Position numbers and translations under genes: made by a program. The notes beneath the pieces were generated by a model. The model was not told where the DNA came from and did no database searches. It was given only the letters and a program-made list of their open reading frames with translations. This document shows, in pieces, positions 23,209-34,035 of a stretch of DNA of 64,000 nt. Source of the DNA: Cercozoa sp. M6MM (lineage: Eukaryota > Endomyxa: Ascetosporea); NCBI GenBank assembly GCA_040357565.1, contig JBDODJ010000002.1; one strand, written 5' to 3'. Each line of letters begins with the position of its first letter. Position 1 is the stretch's first letter.

Positions 23209-25333
23209 ATGTATCGATACAGTATTGATAATTTCATTGAGCTCTGTGGTGACAGAGGCGTAGTGTTTCTCAAGATGTTGTCTGACTTAAATACACTGGA
23301 CCAGGTGCTTGGGGTAAGCTCGTTAGACCACCGTCGTTTTTTCGTTTTTTTTTCTGTCTTGGTGTTCGGTGTTCGTGACCACTATCTTCGGCAGGACAGC
23401 GAGGCGCTAGAGCTACTCGCTGAGCACGCAGCGAACCGTGTCTCCATAGAGGTTGTGCATTGGTGTCGGTAGGCTTAGTCGCACGCCTCAAAAAAGTGGT
23501 TTTGAATGATTCTTGTTTAGGCACTTGTCGCTGGTGAGGCAACTGGCGCGCCACGATGGCCCAAGTGAAAAGGTAGTTTCAAGTCACATCAAGCGCTGGG
23601 TATAGGAGATCAATATTGACCCAACGATTGTAGCGCCAGGACCCGTTCGATAGCGAGGACGAGGATGAATTGGCGCAACTCGTGTCGCTCAAGAGCGCTC
23701 TCGAGCTTGCGCATTTGTACATTCGAAGCGGCGCACGGTTTGAGTACGTTTCTCTGTTCTCGCCTAAAATGAGAGAGGCTGAGTCTGAAAGAGTCTGAGT
23801 CTGTGCAGACTGAATATTAGTGCCGAAAACCGTCGCTCGCTTGTGCAACTTTTGGATCAGGAGGCACTCGAGTGCGTGCGACGTAAGTTTTCGTTTTGCT
23901 GAACGAGGTAGTTAGAAAAAAGTCTCATTCGGCTCACGAAATATTGTGTGAGTAGAAGCACGCAAGCACTCATCTGAGGGCAATGCACGATTCGATTTGT
24001 GGCACGACGAACCGCGAGAGTTGTCGAAAAAGTATCCGCTTCCGCGCGGATCGCCTGCAGGTATTTTTAGCGACTTGTAATGACCGCAAGTGATCAACTG
24101 CATTTTGTTGTGCCTAAACAGGTTCGCCACGCAACTTGCAGCGTTCACATGAAGAGAGCAACGACGAGTTTCTGCGACGAGCTTTTTGTCGCGGTTAGTT
24201 CATTCAGTTGACTTAACTGATGCATTTCGACTGACTGACTGATGACTACGTGTGATTTTACGTCAGGTGGTGCTTTGTTTCGCCGAAGTGTGTCTCGCGA
24301 GTTGCAAGAACACATTGACGAGCTTGACCAAACGGCAATTTGAACTTTACTCTTTCTTCTGTTTTTGGTGAAAAATGTCTTCGTAGGTGCGCAAACTGAT
24401 CGAAACAAATTTGATGTTGTCGCTACGTGCATCGAGCGAGTGGCATAGCTTTCTCAAGCGTCGTGCTGAGGTGCCTACTTTAATGACCTGTCCCTCCTTG
24501 ACGTTTGTTTGCTTTGACAGCGATTGGAACGGCTTCGACGTCCGCGCGGACCCCCGCCTTCATTGCGACAGGCGGTGAAGAGCAAGGTAAAGCAGATAGA
24601 AAATGTGTCGATGTGTTCGCATGTGTGTTTCTAGGCTTTCAGCAAGCCAATGCGCGTAACGAACCGATCGCGCGACTCGCTTCCGTCAAAACCTCCGAAG
24701 CCGTCGAAACCTTCTTCAAGTACGCTTGTTTTGTTTGTTGCTTTAGTGGATTAAACGATTGAATCCCTGCAGAAACGAACGAAAGCAGCATGAGCAACGA
24801 ATCCGCGAGTTTTGGCGCAGCCTTTTCTTCCTTCTCTTTGGCCGACATGAAGGACACCACCCTGCCAAGTATATTGTCTGTTCACCAGGTTTACTTTCTC
24901 CTTTTTGTTCCATGTGTTACGCTTTCGCAGTGTTGGCCAATCGACCATCGTTCTACGATGCCGAAGCACTCCGACTCTTTGCTGTATTCTTGTTTTACAT
25001 CTGGCTCGTGTTTGCTTAATAATATTGCACTGTAAATTTACACAGGAGGACGAAGTTCCGACAGAAGAGGACGAACCAATGGAGGACAGTGTAGCCGCAG
25101 AAGTATCTGCAACAGAAGAGCTGCAACAAAAGCCCACAGTATCTGAAGTGAAGCACGCCGAGCAACCGCAGCGGCCGTACACAGAGCCACCGAGTTCTCA
25201 GGAACAGCATCATCGGCACCAGCAAGAGGAGGCAGAACAGCAGCAAGATGAGGAAGAACATCAGCAAGAAGAGAAAGAGCGAGAAAACAGCGTTAGCGCA
25301 CTCATTTCGACCTGGGAGTCGCGTACGTCCTAA
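23209..25333 (+). CDS. RGS-domain protein with split domain and acidic Q/E-rich tail
   Basis: The exons join in phase. MYRYSIDNFIELCGDRGVVF and DSEALELLAEHAANRVSIEV continue into VHWCRHLSLVRQLARHDG. Then come SALELAHLYIRSGARFELNI and SAENRRSLVQLLDQEALECV. The pattern 'S-x-E-V-x-x-W-C', 'YIRSGARFELNI' and later VRKLIETNLMLSLRASSEWH with FLKRR matches the RGS core helices in order. The stretch from 23940 to 24300 (with RFDLWHDEPRELSKKYPL) interrupts the domain. The C-terminal exon from 25046 is rich in Glu and Gln (EDEVPTEEDEPMEDS... QQEEAEQQQDEE) and ends at 25333. RGS proteins act as GTPase activators for G-alpha. It starts only 75 bases after the eIF2B beta stop; an ATG at 23149 is also in frame, but 23209 leaves a small leader. 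No membrane segment is seen. Confidence 0.55.
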
Positions 25334-25974
25334 ACGCAACTGTCGCATTGAACCGCTCAAGCAACATGTCGCGCGACGGACCATATCGTATTCTATCGAT
25401 CGATGCACGCACAGAAGCGCCGTAGCATCGTGCAACCACCGCGCAGCATCGCATACGATCGGATCACATCTCGTCTTACGTACATTATGAGACATATCGT
25501 CGCGTGTTAGTTGCGTTAATTCTAAAGAGATCACCGCATGATTATGATCCCTCAAAAAGCTCGTTTGACTAGAAGAGCAGTTTTGGGCGCGGATGCTTGA
25601 TTGCAACGGTTTGCAGCGCTAACGTTGTGTGATTTTTAACTCCCTGTTGCCTGGGAACGAGCTCGCTTCCACGTCACCTCACGTCCGGCGTGACTTCCCT
25701 GGACGAGGCCGACACGTGAAAGTCTTTCGGACATTCCTGAGATTTTTGAGTCTTGTGTAATGTCGTTTTGCGCCTCGATTCGTGTGTACCTTCGTTGCTT
25801 TGTGAGTTCGACCTTGTTCTCTGTCGGCTTCGTGACGAATCTCGCTCGGAGCCGGTGTCTTCGTGCCTGAATCCGCACTTTCAGTCTTTCCGACAGCGCT
25901 TCCTGTCGTTATAGCTGGTTTAAGTGAGTGCTTGCGACGATTCAGCCCTTAGAGTGAAGACTCGCGTTCAAAGC
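25334..25974. other. Intergenic region with no supported gene
   Basis: This is about 640 bases between same-strand genes. A TATCGATCGATGC-type patch lies near 25393. I see no exon with a recognisable product, and no repeat. Confidence 0.5.
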
Positions 25975-27777
25975 ATGCCCGAAAAGAGCGAGTGTGAAGG
26001 TGAGTCCACTATTACAATCATATTTCACTTCAATCCGACAGATACTGATCTTTATTCTTCGCGCTTTCGCAGACCAGGAAGACACCTCAATGAACGCAAC
26101 CGTGCTACATTTGTTGGCACGACAGCGTCTGCAGGCACAAATGAAACAACAACAACACATGCGCGCTGCTGCCGTCTTAGAACGTGTGTTCCAAGTCAAA
26201 CAAAGGCTTAGCGACGACGAAACTGCTCGATTGGTAAGATGAATTTTAAGTTGACTCCTTTTTCTCAAACAAACAGTGGTTTTGCAGGCACGAGTGGTGG
26301 GAATGGAAGAAGGCGTCGTGAGGAACTTCTTCTTGTTGCGCACACAGCAGGCGGCCAACCTGCGTCGCCGTCAAGAGGAGCAGCTTTCGATGCTGCGACT
26401 GCTGCAGCCGCGAAAAAGAGCGATTCCGCTGCAGACGCAACCCATGGCCAAGCGGCGTAACAGTGGTACTCAAGTAACGCTGGAACGACGGACACGCGAC
26501 TCGATGCCTGTGGTGCCACTGCCCATCACTGAGAACCGCGATTCGACAAAGCTTGATATCAACAGCGACGGCAACACACACTCGCCCCGAGTTCATTCAA
26601 CGGAGAGTGTTCCAGCCTTGCTCAAAACAAGTGAACGCAAGTCTCGTCCGTCGAAAACAACCAGTCTCAACAGTGGTATTCTCAGCTCACCGAGATAAAC
26701 GTGTTCTTTAACTTGAGGGTGACACTTTAGGCTTGCCAGGTAGTCCTCGCGGTTGGCTTGGACGCAGTCGCAGTGATAGCGATGACTCGCAACACAGTGC
26801 GAGCAGTGGCAGCTCCGGAATGCACAGCGAGTCGCATGAGACGGCACCTCTCACTCCTCACGCACTCAGCGGCGTCGTCGTGCACTTTCTCAACTTTGTG
26901 TGCTCTCGTTGCACAAATGCCGATTCTTCTGCCAACTCTGAGGTGCTCCCATACACTAATTATTCTTGCTGTTTGTTGTCGGTTCAATCTCTTCTCTTTC
27001 AGCGCCGAAGACGAAAGCCGCGCAAAGCAATCGACGCAATGCGACACTGCGTTGTGGCTGCTCGGTAAGTTGAAGTCAACTTTAGCTGCGTGTAGTCACT
27101 TCTTGTGGTCCCTTAGACTGTGCACGCAGTCGCAGCGTCGAATTTCGATGCGTGGTTCGCCGAGATTTCACGACGACACAAGTTGCATGCGCATGGTACC
27201 TTTCTTCTGTAATACAACAAACGGCTGCGACGAAAGTTGTATCTTTGTTTGCACAGCAGCGACAGCGACGAGTGCATTGGATCACGACTGCGAAGCCGTG
27301 CGCGCGGCCAGAGAGATTGCGAGCTGTGCCAACTCGGCACCGTCGATGGGTGCCTTCCTGTCGCAGCAGGTATCTTAACCTTCTCTGCGCAACACTTCAA
27401 TCTGCCAGTTTATTTTTGTTTGGCAGCGCACGCAGCGTGCAGTGACACGATTGGTGACCAAGGAGTCGAAATGGGACGCTGTTTCTTCGTACACTGACGA
27501 AGACACCTCCGAGTCGTCTGACGGCAGCGACACCGAGCAAATGCCGACACTGACTCACCACGACCAGTTGGAACCTCGGTCCACTAGCAGCACAAGTGCT
27601 GCAGACACACGCTTGCGCCGACTCTGCCTCTTGTCACAACAGTGTCAGGCCGAGTCGCTGCAGCTGCGCCGAGCGGACAAACGAAGTTTTGAATCGACGC
27701 CTACTAAGCTACCAGCCACGGCTCCTTCCGCCTCCAGCAGCACGCCGGCCGATCGACCAGTAACTGGAACTGACTAG
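25975..27777 (+). CDS. Divergent homeodomain-like protein, Ser-rich
   Basis: The start exon MPEKSECE ends at GTGAG. It joins NATVLHLLARQRLQAQMK and then AAVLERVFQVKQRLSDDETA, with RLARVVGMEEGVVRNFFLLR across the next intron. Spacing of L-E-x-x-F, L-A-x-x-x-G and V-x-N-F-F-x-x-R fits helices 1 to 3 of a homeodomain, but the normally invariant helix 3 Trp is Phe (NFF instead of WF). A basic Ser/Arg-rich region follows (RKRAIPLQTQPMAKRRNSGT). The intron starting GTATTCTCAGC near 26675 joins SLNSG to LPGSPRGWLGRSRSDSDD in phase, so translation continues rather than stopping at 26696. The last exon has SSYTDEDTSESSDGSDTEQM and ends TPADRPVTGTD at 27777. A nuclear DNA-binding role is inferred. Confidence 0.5.
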
Positions 27778-28175
27778 ATTCACGACGCCTGGCGTGTGCA
27801 ACTTAGTGATCGCCTTGATTCCTGCAGCAACCTACCGAGCTAGAGCACTCACATGCACCAACATAAGCACACACGCTCGCGCACGCACACAAACACGCAC
27901 ACACACACACACACACGCACACACACACGCACACACACACGCACACACACACACACACACGCACACACGCACACACACAGGCACGTGCTGCCTGATCTGA
28001 TCGGAAAAAGCGGCCACCTTTTCTGGTTGGTGTTCTGTTTTTCCGGGTTCTGTTTTTTGGTTCGGCCCGGGAATTCCAACGCCCAAACGCTCGTGCTTTA
28101 ACATTAGCAGTATCGCTGAGAGCATAAAGGGACCACTTTATTGCAGGTCAGTTTTGCTTGTTCCTTCAGTCCAAG
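27778..28175. other. Intergenic: (CA)n microsatellite and duplicated promoter segment
   Basis: CA repeats with CACG interruptions fill about 27885-27980. From about 28010 the sequence is related to 33905-34020 upstream of the full-length exonuclease-like gene. For example, AATTCCAACGCCCAAACGC at 28073 matches AAATCCAACGCCCTAAACGC at 33975. Confidence 0.7.
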
Positions 28176-28540
28176 AATGATGGTATCACCGGCATCGGAC
28201 CATATAACCCTGACCAGCACGGGCTACAAAGGTTTCTCGGCTCAGACGCGTAACTGCCGAAACCTCGGCGCGGAGTCGTATGATCCCTTTTTGCACTTGA
28301 GAGCTGATTTCACTGCCTTTCTTGTGCAGTTTCAAGAAGCAGAAGGGTCAGAAGGGCCCGACGCGAGGCGATGTGCTTATCACTGACATTCTTAAAAACA
28401 AGAGTACCATCGTCGGACTTCAGGACATAGGGCCCGGCGCTGTGGAGCCTTTAAAAGAGGAGTTGGGGCCGGAGTACGAGGTCTTCGAGTCCGCAGAGTT
28501 CGCTCTGAGATCCAAGAAGCACGGTAAAACAGACACTCAC
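28176..28540 (+). pseudogene. Truncated copy of the exonuclease/phosphatase-family gene
   Basis: The reading segments FKKQKGQKGPTRGDV, VGLQDIGPGAVEPLKEELG and AEFALRSKKHG parallel FEKQKGQKGPTRGEV, AILEVKPGAVKKLEKALG and NFFLKSKKHG of the gene at 34036-35397. The match extends upstream into promoter DNA and a little way into the following intron (AAACAGACACTCACTCC). It then stops at a TG array of about 150 bases. The exons that hold the HITHGG and GDWN motifs are absent. The metal-binding Glu region reads QDI here and LEV in the long copy. The remaining frame is open, so it could encode a short peptide, but catalysis is not possible as seen. Confidence 0.65.
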
Positions 28541-28557
28541 TCCCTGTCTTTTTGTGG

Positions 28558-28613
<56 letters not shown>

Positions 28614-28622
28614 GTGTGTGTG

Positions 28623-28689
<67 letters not shown>

Positions 28690-28716
28690 GTGTGTTTGTG
28701 TGCGTGTGTGTGTTTA
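28558..28716. repeat. Long (TG)n microsatellite with CG interruptions
   Basis: About 155 bases of TG with scattered TGCG units sit exactly where the duplicated gene copy loses homology. It may mark the breakpoint. Confidence 0.9.
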
Positions 28717-28740
28717 GGTCAGGAAGGATCTTCGAGCGAT

Positions 28741-29284
28741 TTCGCGCCGGAACGCAGAGGAGGGAAAGCAGCGATTCGAAGCTGCCAATTAAAGTGAGCA
28801 AGCAGGCAAGATCGACGAGTCGAACTCTCCGTCGCGGTGGACATGCCGACCAACCCAGCACAGCTTGCGACTTCAAGAGCATCAAACGATGCAATGCCGG
28901 CTGAGGATGTGACCAACTACTTTACTGACTTCGATGGACTGGATTTCGAGCTCGAAAGCGCTTTGCGGACAGTGAGATGGAAAATGAGGACGAGAACGCA
29001 GATCTTCCTGTTGGCGAGTATTAGGACGGTTACGGCAACCTGAAATAGAAATCTGTAAATTAATCGTATTTTAGTGGTCTTTAGGTCTATTCTAAGACAA
29101 TATACTGTAGGAAAATTTGGTACTATTCTAGTACAAAACCTCAAATTTTTTAAAAATAAGGAAATTCAGCAAAACGTAACACATTAATTGTAATAGTAGA
29201 GGGCGATTTCGGCTTATAGTCGCTGCCCCTGCCAGCAGTCATCCTTCGGCAAGATTGTACCATAGCGCGTGTGTGATCTACATC
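28741..29284. other. Intergenic region, weak coding potential only
   Basis: A short open stretch at 28852 (MPTNPAQLATSRASNDAMPA) has no recognisable family and no well-supported splice partner. The remainder (29040-29240) is AT-rich. It is probably upstream flank of the membrane protein gene. Confidence 0.35.
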
Positions 29285-29950
29285 ATGGCGCCCCATCAGC
29301 CGAGTCAGTTGCATCAGTACTCACCATAATTGTGTGCTTTTTGTCAAGATTAATTGTAGATCGTGATGGAGATATCGAGTACCAGCCCGTGCGGAAAGAT
29401 AACTTTGAAGAGTCGCCTGAGCAGGATACTGAGCCCTTCGGCTTAAGAACCGGGCACACCGATATGCCGATTTTGAAAAGAGTCTGCTCGTGGTCTTTTT
29501 TGGCCCTGCTGCTGTTTGCAATGTTGTGGCTCTTCGCCTGGACCCGTAAGGATAGTCTCTGCCTTAGTATTCTCCGTTTTTTTGCCGTGAACTGCACAGT
29601 TCCTTCTGTCTAGCGAGGGAAGAGCCGACACCGTCACTGCAAGAAGACCAACCGTCCTTCATGCAGTCTTGGTTGATCAATTTTCGTCTGAAATCTGTGT
29701 CCATGCTGCTGCGATGAAACTCTCCGTGTGTTAATTTACAACAGGGAACACAACCTGAAATTCAGTCCGCCAACAAGGCGAAGACGGCAGCAGCGTCCCA
29801 CAACTGAAGCACTCACAGTCCGTACCATTCGATTGTTGTTTTGCTGCACACTTGTTAGCACGAGAAATGAGAGTTGTGTTCGCACAGGAGGACAGCCGTC
29901 TCTGATTGTGGATGCTGCGCAGTACGAAGCCTCCTGGGAGTACGTTGTTC

Positions 29951-30016
<66 letters not shown>

Positions 30017-30126
30017 TGTGTGTGTGNNNNNNNNNNNNNNNNNNNNNNNNNNNNNNNNNNNNNNNNNNNNNNNNNNNNNNNNNNNNNNNNNNNNNNNNNN
30101 NNNNNNNNNNNNNNNNNNNNNNNNNN

Positions 30127-30171
<45 letters not shown>

Positions 30172-32639
30172 GTTTCAGTGGATTGATGCCTATCTCGGCT
30201 TTCGTGGACTGGTGGGCTTCCGACCCGACTGCATTCGACGCGATTGGTGCAAAACAATTCTGCAGACTGAAAAGAGAGAAAGATAGCAGCTTTACTTTGT
30301 GTGCTTCTAGCAGAGCACGAAGCTTTCGTTGCTGCGAGCACGGCCAAAACTGAGAGCGAAGTTGGAAGTTTTGACAAACTGGCTCGTCGTGAGGTGGCCA
30401 CACAGTTCGGTTTCCTGCCGCAGATGGATTCGGTACCAAAACCGTCTGCTGCTAGGGCTCTTTTGTATCCAAAACCTTTGACCAAATCAACAGCCTTGTT
30501 CATATATTTAGTTTTTGTTTCGATTTATTTTGCGCTTGCAACTAGGAGCGTTCTTGCGATCCGGAAAAGGAACCGCGAAGCTGGCAAACGCAAACAAATG
30601 CGCCTTGGGTAGAGCAGGACACTGTAACGTTTTTTTTTGACGGAGAACTTTTTTGGCAGGATGAGTTAAACGAGCGTTGGCAAACGGGCGAGTTCGTTGC
30701 TGTTCGTGTGTTGCAGCAGGTATCTCGGTCACTATATGCCTCCCCCGGCTTTGTTTTCCGTGTGGATTCTCGTTTGCTCCAGTTGACTGAGCCGTTGTTG
30801 ATTCAACTGCAAAAGCGAAAGCTTATTGACCGTGTGTTTCTCTTTCTTTCTGGCTGCTCGACTATCACAGATGCGCTTTTGCACTGCAGACTGCGCGTTG
30901 CGCTTTCGAAACATGTCGCTGCCGGCGAAACCGTTCGTTAATTTTCAAAGGCATTGCAAGAGTGCGCCTTTGCCAGACAGGGGGGTGTTTTGACAGGTGG
31001 GAAGAAGTGTCAGCGATGTCGTTCGCTGCATTCACGCCGCACGCCGATCGCTGGCGGCAAGGAAAACGGGTGTGTCTGATGTGTCGACACTATAGTTTAG
31101 CCAGTGTATCTGGAGGACATTTTGTTGTTTCAACTGTTTCTCTGTGCTGTGTAGACGTACTGGCAAGACTCGCAGTCGGTGTGCGTGTTTGATCGACTCG
31201 CCTTTGCGGACGCACTGCGCTCAATGGTTCTGGTACTTGTGTGTTTGTTTGTTGTTTTTGTTTTGTTCTCCAGTTGTTGATTTTGCTTTTGTTTGCTGCT
31301 TCGATTATTTGGATGTTGGGTTCTTTTTGTCGGTTTGATTTGAATAGTTGGTTCGTTTGTCTGGATGGTGTTGTTGTTATCTGCCACCTGAGCAGTCCGG
31401 ATCAGACGGGCCGCACGTTGTAATTCGCACGCAACAGGACGCAGGTACACTTTGCACGCTTTCATATGCACAAGTACAAAAGTGTGTGTTTGGTACGCAG
31501 AGGCCAAGGTGCCGCTCAATGCGACCTTGTTCGTCGACGGGCCAAAATCGCCGCTGCTGCTACCCGAGAAACCTGCCGCTGCCACTGCGGCTGTTGTGCC
31601 CAAGCTTTACAAGTTCAGGTGTGTTCAGGAGAAAGGGGGTGTATGGGCAAGAGTAGAGTAAAGAGAGAGTGAAAGAATCCACCTGCAGTCCGTCAATCGC
31701 ACTGTGGTTGCGACATATGCTGGAGAAACTGCGCTTCGATTATGTCGTGTTTTATATCGTGCTTTGTCTTTCTTGAGGGATAAGGGGTGGGTGAAAGCTT
31801 GTCTATTAGGTGTCTTCTGTGATCTCGCTGGACGACTTTGAGCTTCAACTCTGCGCTGCTTTGGGTGACACAACCAAACCCTTTTATATTTTTAGGATCC
31901 TGTTGTTTATGCATGTGTACAGACGGTGCCCCGGACAGCACATACTCTGAGGTATCTATCGATGCATACATAGAGCATTCCATGTCTATATATATGTCTA
32001 CGTACATCTATAGTTGTTTTACACACGTTTACATCTTGATTTGTGTTTGTATGTGTCATAACAACAGCACACGTGTTCCATGTCGTCGCGTGGCTTGTTG
32101 AAGCGTGTGCTGACACTCGATTGGTACATGCACAGTTCGCCTCGGGCGCACTACACTTACGCTGTACACAATCCGCTTGTTTTAATCTCTCTCGCCCCCT
32201 CCCCTCCCTGTTTGTCTCTTTTGACCGCTTCTTGGGAGCAGGTGGAATCGGCGGCGTGGGACGCGACTTTACGTTTTCGGGTGCGTTGTCTTATCCCTAT
32301 ACCCCTTCTTGTATCTTAATGTGTGCCAGTGTAGAAAACATTCGACGTGGTGCACATTGTCGACACGGATGAGTTTCTGACGGCTCGAACAGGAGGAAAC
32401 GACGTTGTTAGGATAGCCTCGGTGAGCGAGCTGGTCGAGGTTTGTCCCTTTTCCCTGTCCGTATGACCACCCTGTGTACGTACNNNNNNNNNNNNNNNNN
32501 NNNNNNNNNNNNNNNNNNNNNNNNNNNNNNNNNNNNNNNNNNNNNNNNNNNNNNNNNNNNNNNNNNNNNNNNNNNNNNNNNNNGGTGCCCCAGCAAATAA
32601 TAACAACAACAAACGTGGTTGATGTGACTGTGTGTGTGT

Positions 32640-32679
<40 letters not shown>

Positions 32680-32945
32680 GTGTGTGTGTATGCGTGTGTG
32701 TGTGTACAGGAAGACGGCGACTTTGTGCAGTGCACGCCGCAGGAGTTCCGGCAGTGTTCGGAGTTCATGACACGTGACGACACGCTGCTGCGACTGCTGG
32801 GACCGGACACCTGTACCTTCCTCTTGTTGCACACATACACATCTATATATATATAGATCTGGTGTATGTGAATAGCCGAGGAACTGGTGCAGCAGAAGCG
32901 TCGCTGCATGCACACGTTCGGCAAGTCGCTGTTTCGACCAACACT

Positions 32946-33027
<82 letters not shown>

Positions 33028-33422
33028 GTGTATCCTCCTTCTGTGATGTGCTTGTACCAGTGTTTGTTTGCAGCGAACACCACCCCTACCTGCACTTCAG
33101 TATGCTCACAGTGCAACATGAGGTAGTGTCTCCCTACCTACCTTCTTTCCTGTCTGTATGTGCGTGTGTGCCGGGACAGGATTTTGTGGGCATGTGCGAG
33201 GCTACGGCGCCCGCCTATGAGCGCGCACTACGAACAGAGTCGGTACGCACCGACTCTCCCTGATCACTGTCGTGTGTATGTGTACACATGTTTTGTGGCG
33301 GACCACAGGGAACAGCTGTGGTGCTGCACGTCAGAAACAGTCTCCCCGAGGGCTACGTCGACTTTGACACCCACGCCTGCACCTGCGCTGATTGGCAAGC
33401 CTTGCTGCATGCGCGGGCGTAG
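29285..33422 (+). CDS. Probable type II membrane glycosyltransferase, interrupted by two gaps
   Basis: A short exon MAPHQP with donor GTCAGTTG joins in phase to RDGDIEYQPVRKDNFEESPE and a single membrane span SFLALLLFAMLWLFAW (near 29493-29545). That gives a cytosolic N-terminus and a luminal remainder. Later exons are PSLIVDAAQYEASWEY, IDAYLGFRGLVGFRPDCIRR, TYWQDSQSVCVFDRLAFADA, DGAPDSTYSE, CSMSSRGLLKRVLTLDWYMH and KTFDVVHIVDTDEFLTAR (32345-32400). Then come EDGDFVQCTPQEFRQCSEFM, RRCMHTFGKSLFRP, EHHPYLHFSMLTVQHE and SGTAVVLHVRNSLPEG, with the end QALLHARA at 33422. The DTDEF motif followed later by 'FGKSLFRP' resembles the metal-binding DxD and a downstream block of GT92/DUF23-like transferases. 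The family call is tentative. Continuity across 29700-31000 is not proven, so two genes are possible. Confidence 0.35.
30027..30126. other. Assembly gap, 100 N, inside a TG microsatellite
   Basis: Exactly 100 N are flanked on both sides by (TG)n (about 29954-30026 and 30127-30168). The gap lies in an intron of the putative glycosyltransferase gene. Its size is a placeholder. Confidence 0.98.
32484..32583. other. Assembly gap, 100 N
   Basis: Exactly 100 N follow TGTGTACGTAC. About 50 bases after it a (TG)n run starts (32630-32705). It lies between the DTDEF exon and the next coding exon, so an exon could be missing. Confidence 0.98.
32946..33026. repeat. (CA)n microsatellite
   Basis: A pure CA run of about 80 bases lies immediately after a GTACAC donor in the putative glycosyltransferase gene. 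Confidence 0.95.
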
Positions 33423-34035
33423 TCCGACGCCGCTGTGGCTAACAAACAACCATACAGGAGGTGTGAGTGCTTTTTTCAGGAAACTTTATCGCTTCTAGAT
33501 ATGTGTGCGTGGTGTGTGTGCATGTGTGTGCGTGTGTGCGTGTGTGTTGACAGATGCCACACGACAGAGCATTTGGTTGGTTGATATTAAACCATTGTGA
33601 GTGAGTAGTGCGTCAGTTGCTGGACTAGTAGACGTCGAGCATCCCCCCCCCCGCAGCTGCTAGACTATGACTGGTCCACGTGCGTGAATTAGCGTTGCTA
33701 GCAACGGAATTTATAGCTGTCGAGCCACAATGCGTTGCGTTGGTTTTGCTTCGCGCCAGCGTTCGAATCTGAAATTTGACGCTCAAGCTCGCTGTGACTG
33801 CGACGCCTCCCTTTCTTTTGGATTTTGGGTGAAGTGTCGAGTCTCACATATACACACACGCTCACAGGCACGTGCACAAGTTTGCCCAGGCTGCGTGAGG
33901 TGATCGAAAAACGGTGGCCACCCTTCTGGTTCCAACGTTCTAGCGCTTGTGAGTCGGAACCAGAAGGGCCAGGAAATCCAACGCCCTAAACGCTTGTGAT
34001 TTGCATTAGCTAAGCACAAAGGTATTGAGCACAAC
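33423..34035. other. Intergenic with TG-rich tract; source of the duplicated promoter
   Basis: TG-rich sequence is at 33500-33545. From about 33905 the DNA is shared with 28010-28110, upstream of the truncated copy. No gene is seen on either strand. Confidence 0.6.

Noticed and set aside
26596-26700. Stop codon at 26694-26696 as the end of the homeodomain-like gene
   Set aside because: A GTATTC donor just upstream joins in phase to a Ser-rich exon, so the stop lies in an intron. The later exons would otherwise be orphaned.
28451-28894. Open frames coding Cys-Val or His-Thr repeats
   Set aside because: They are translations of TG/CA microsatellites, which are open in several frames. The same applies at 27832-28125, 29736-30503 and 32269-33119.
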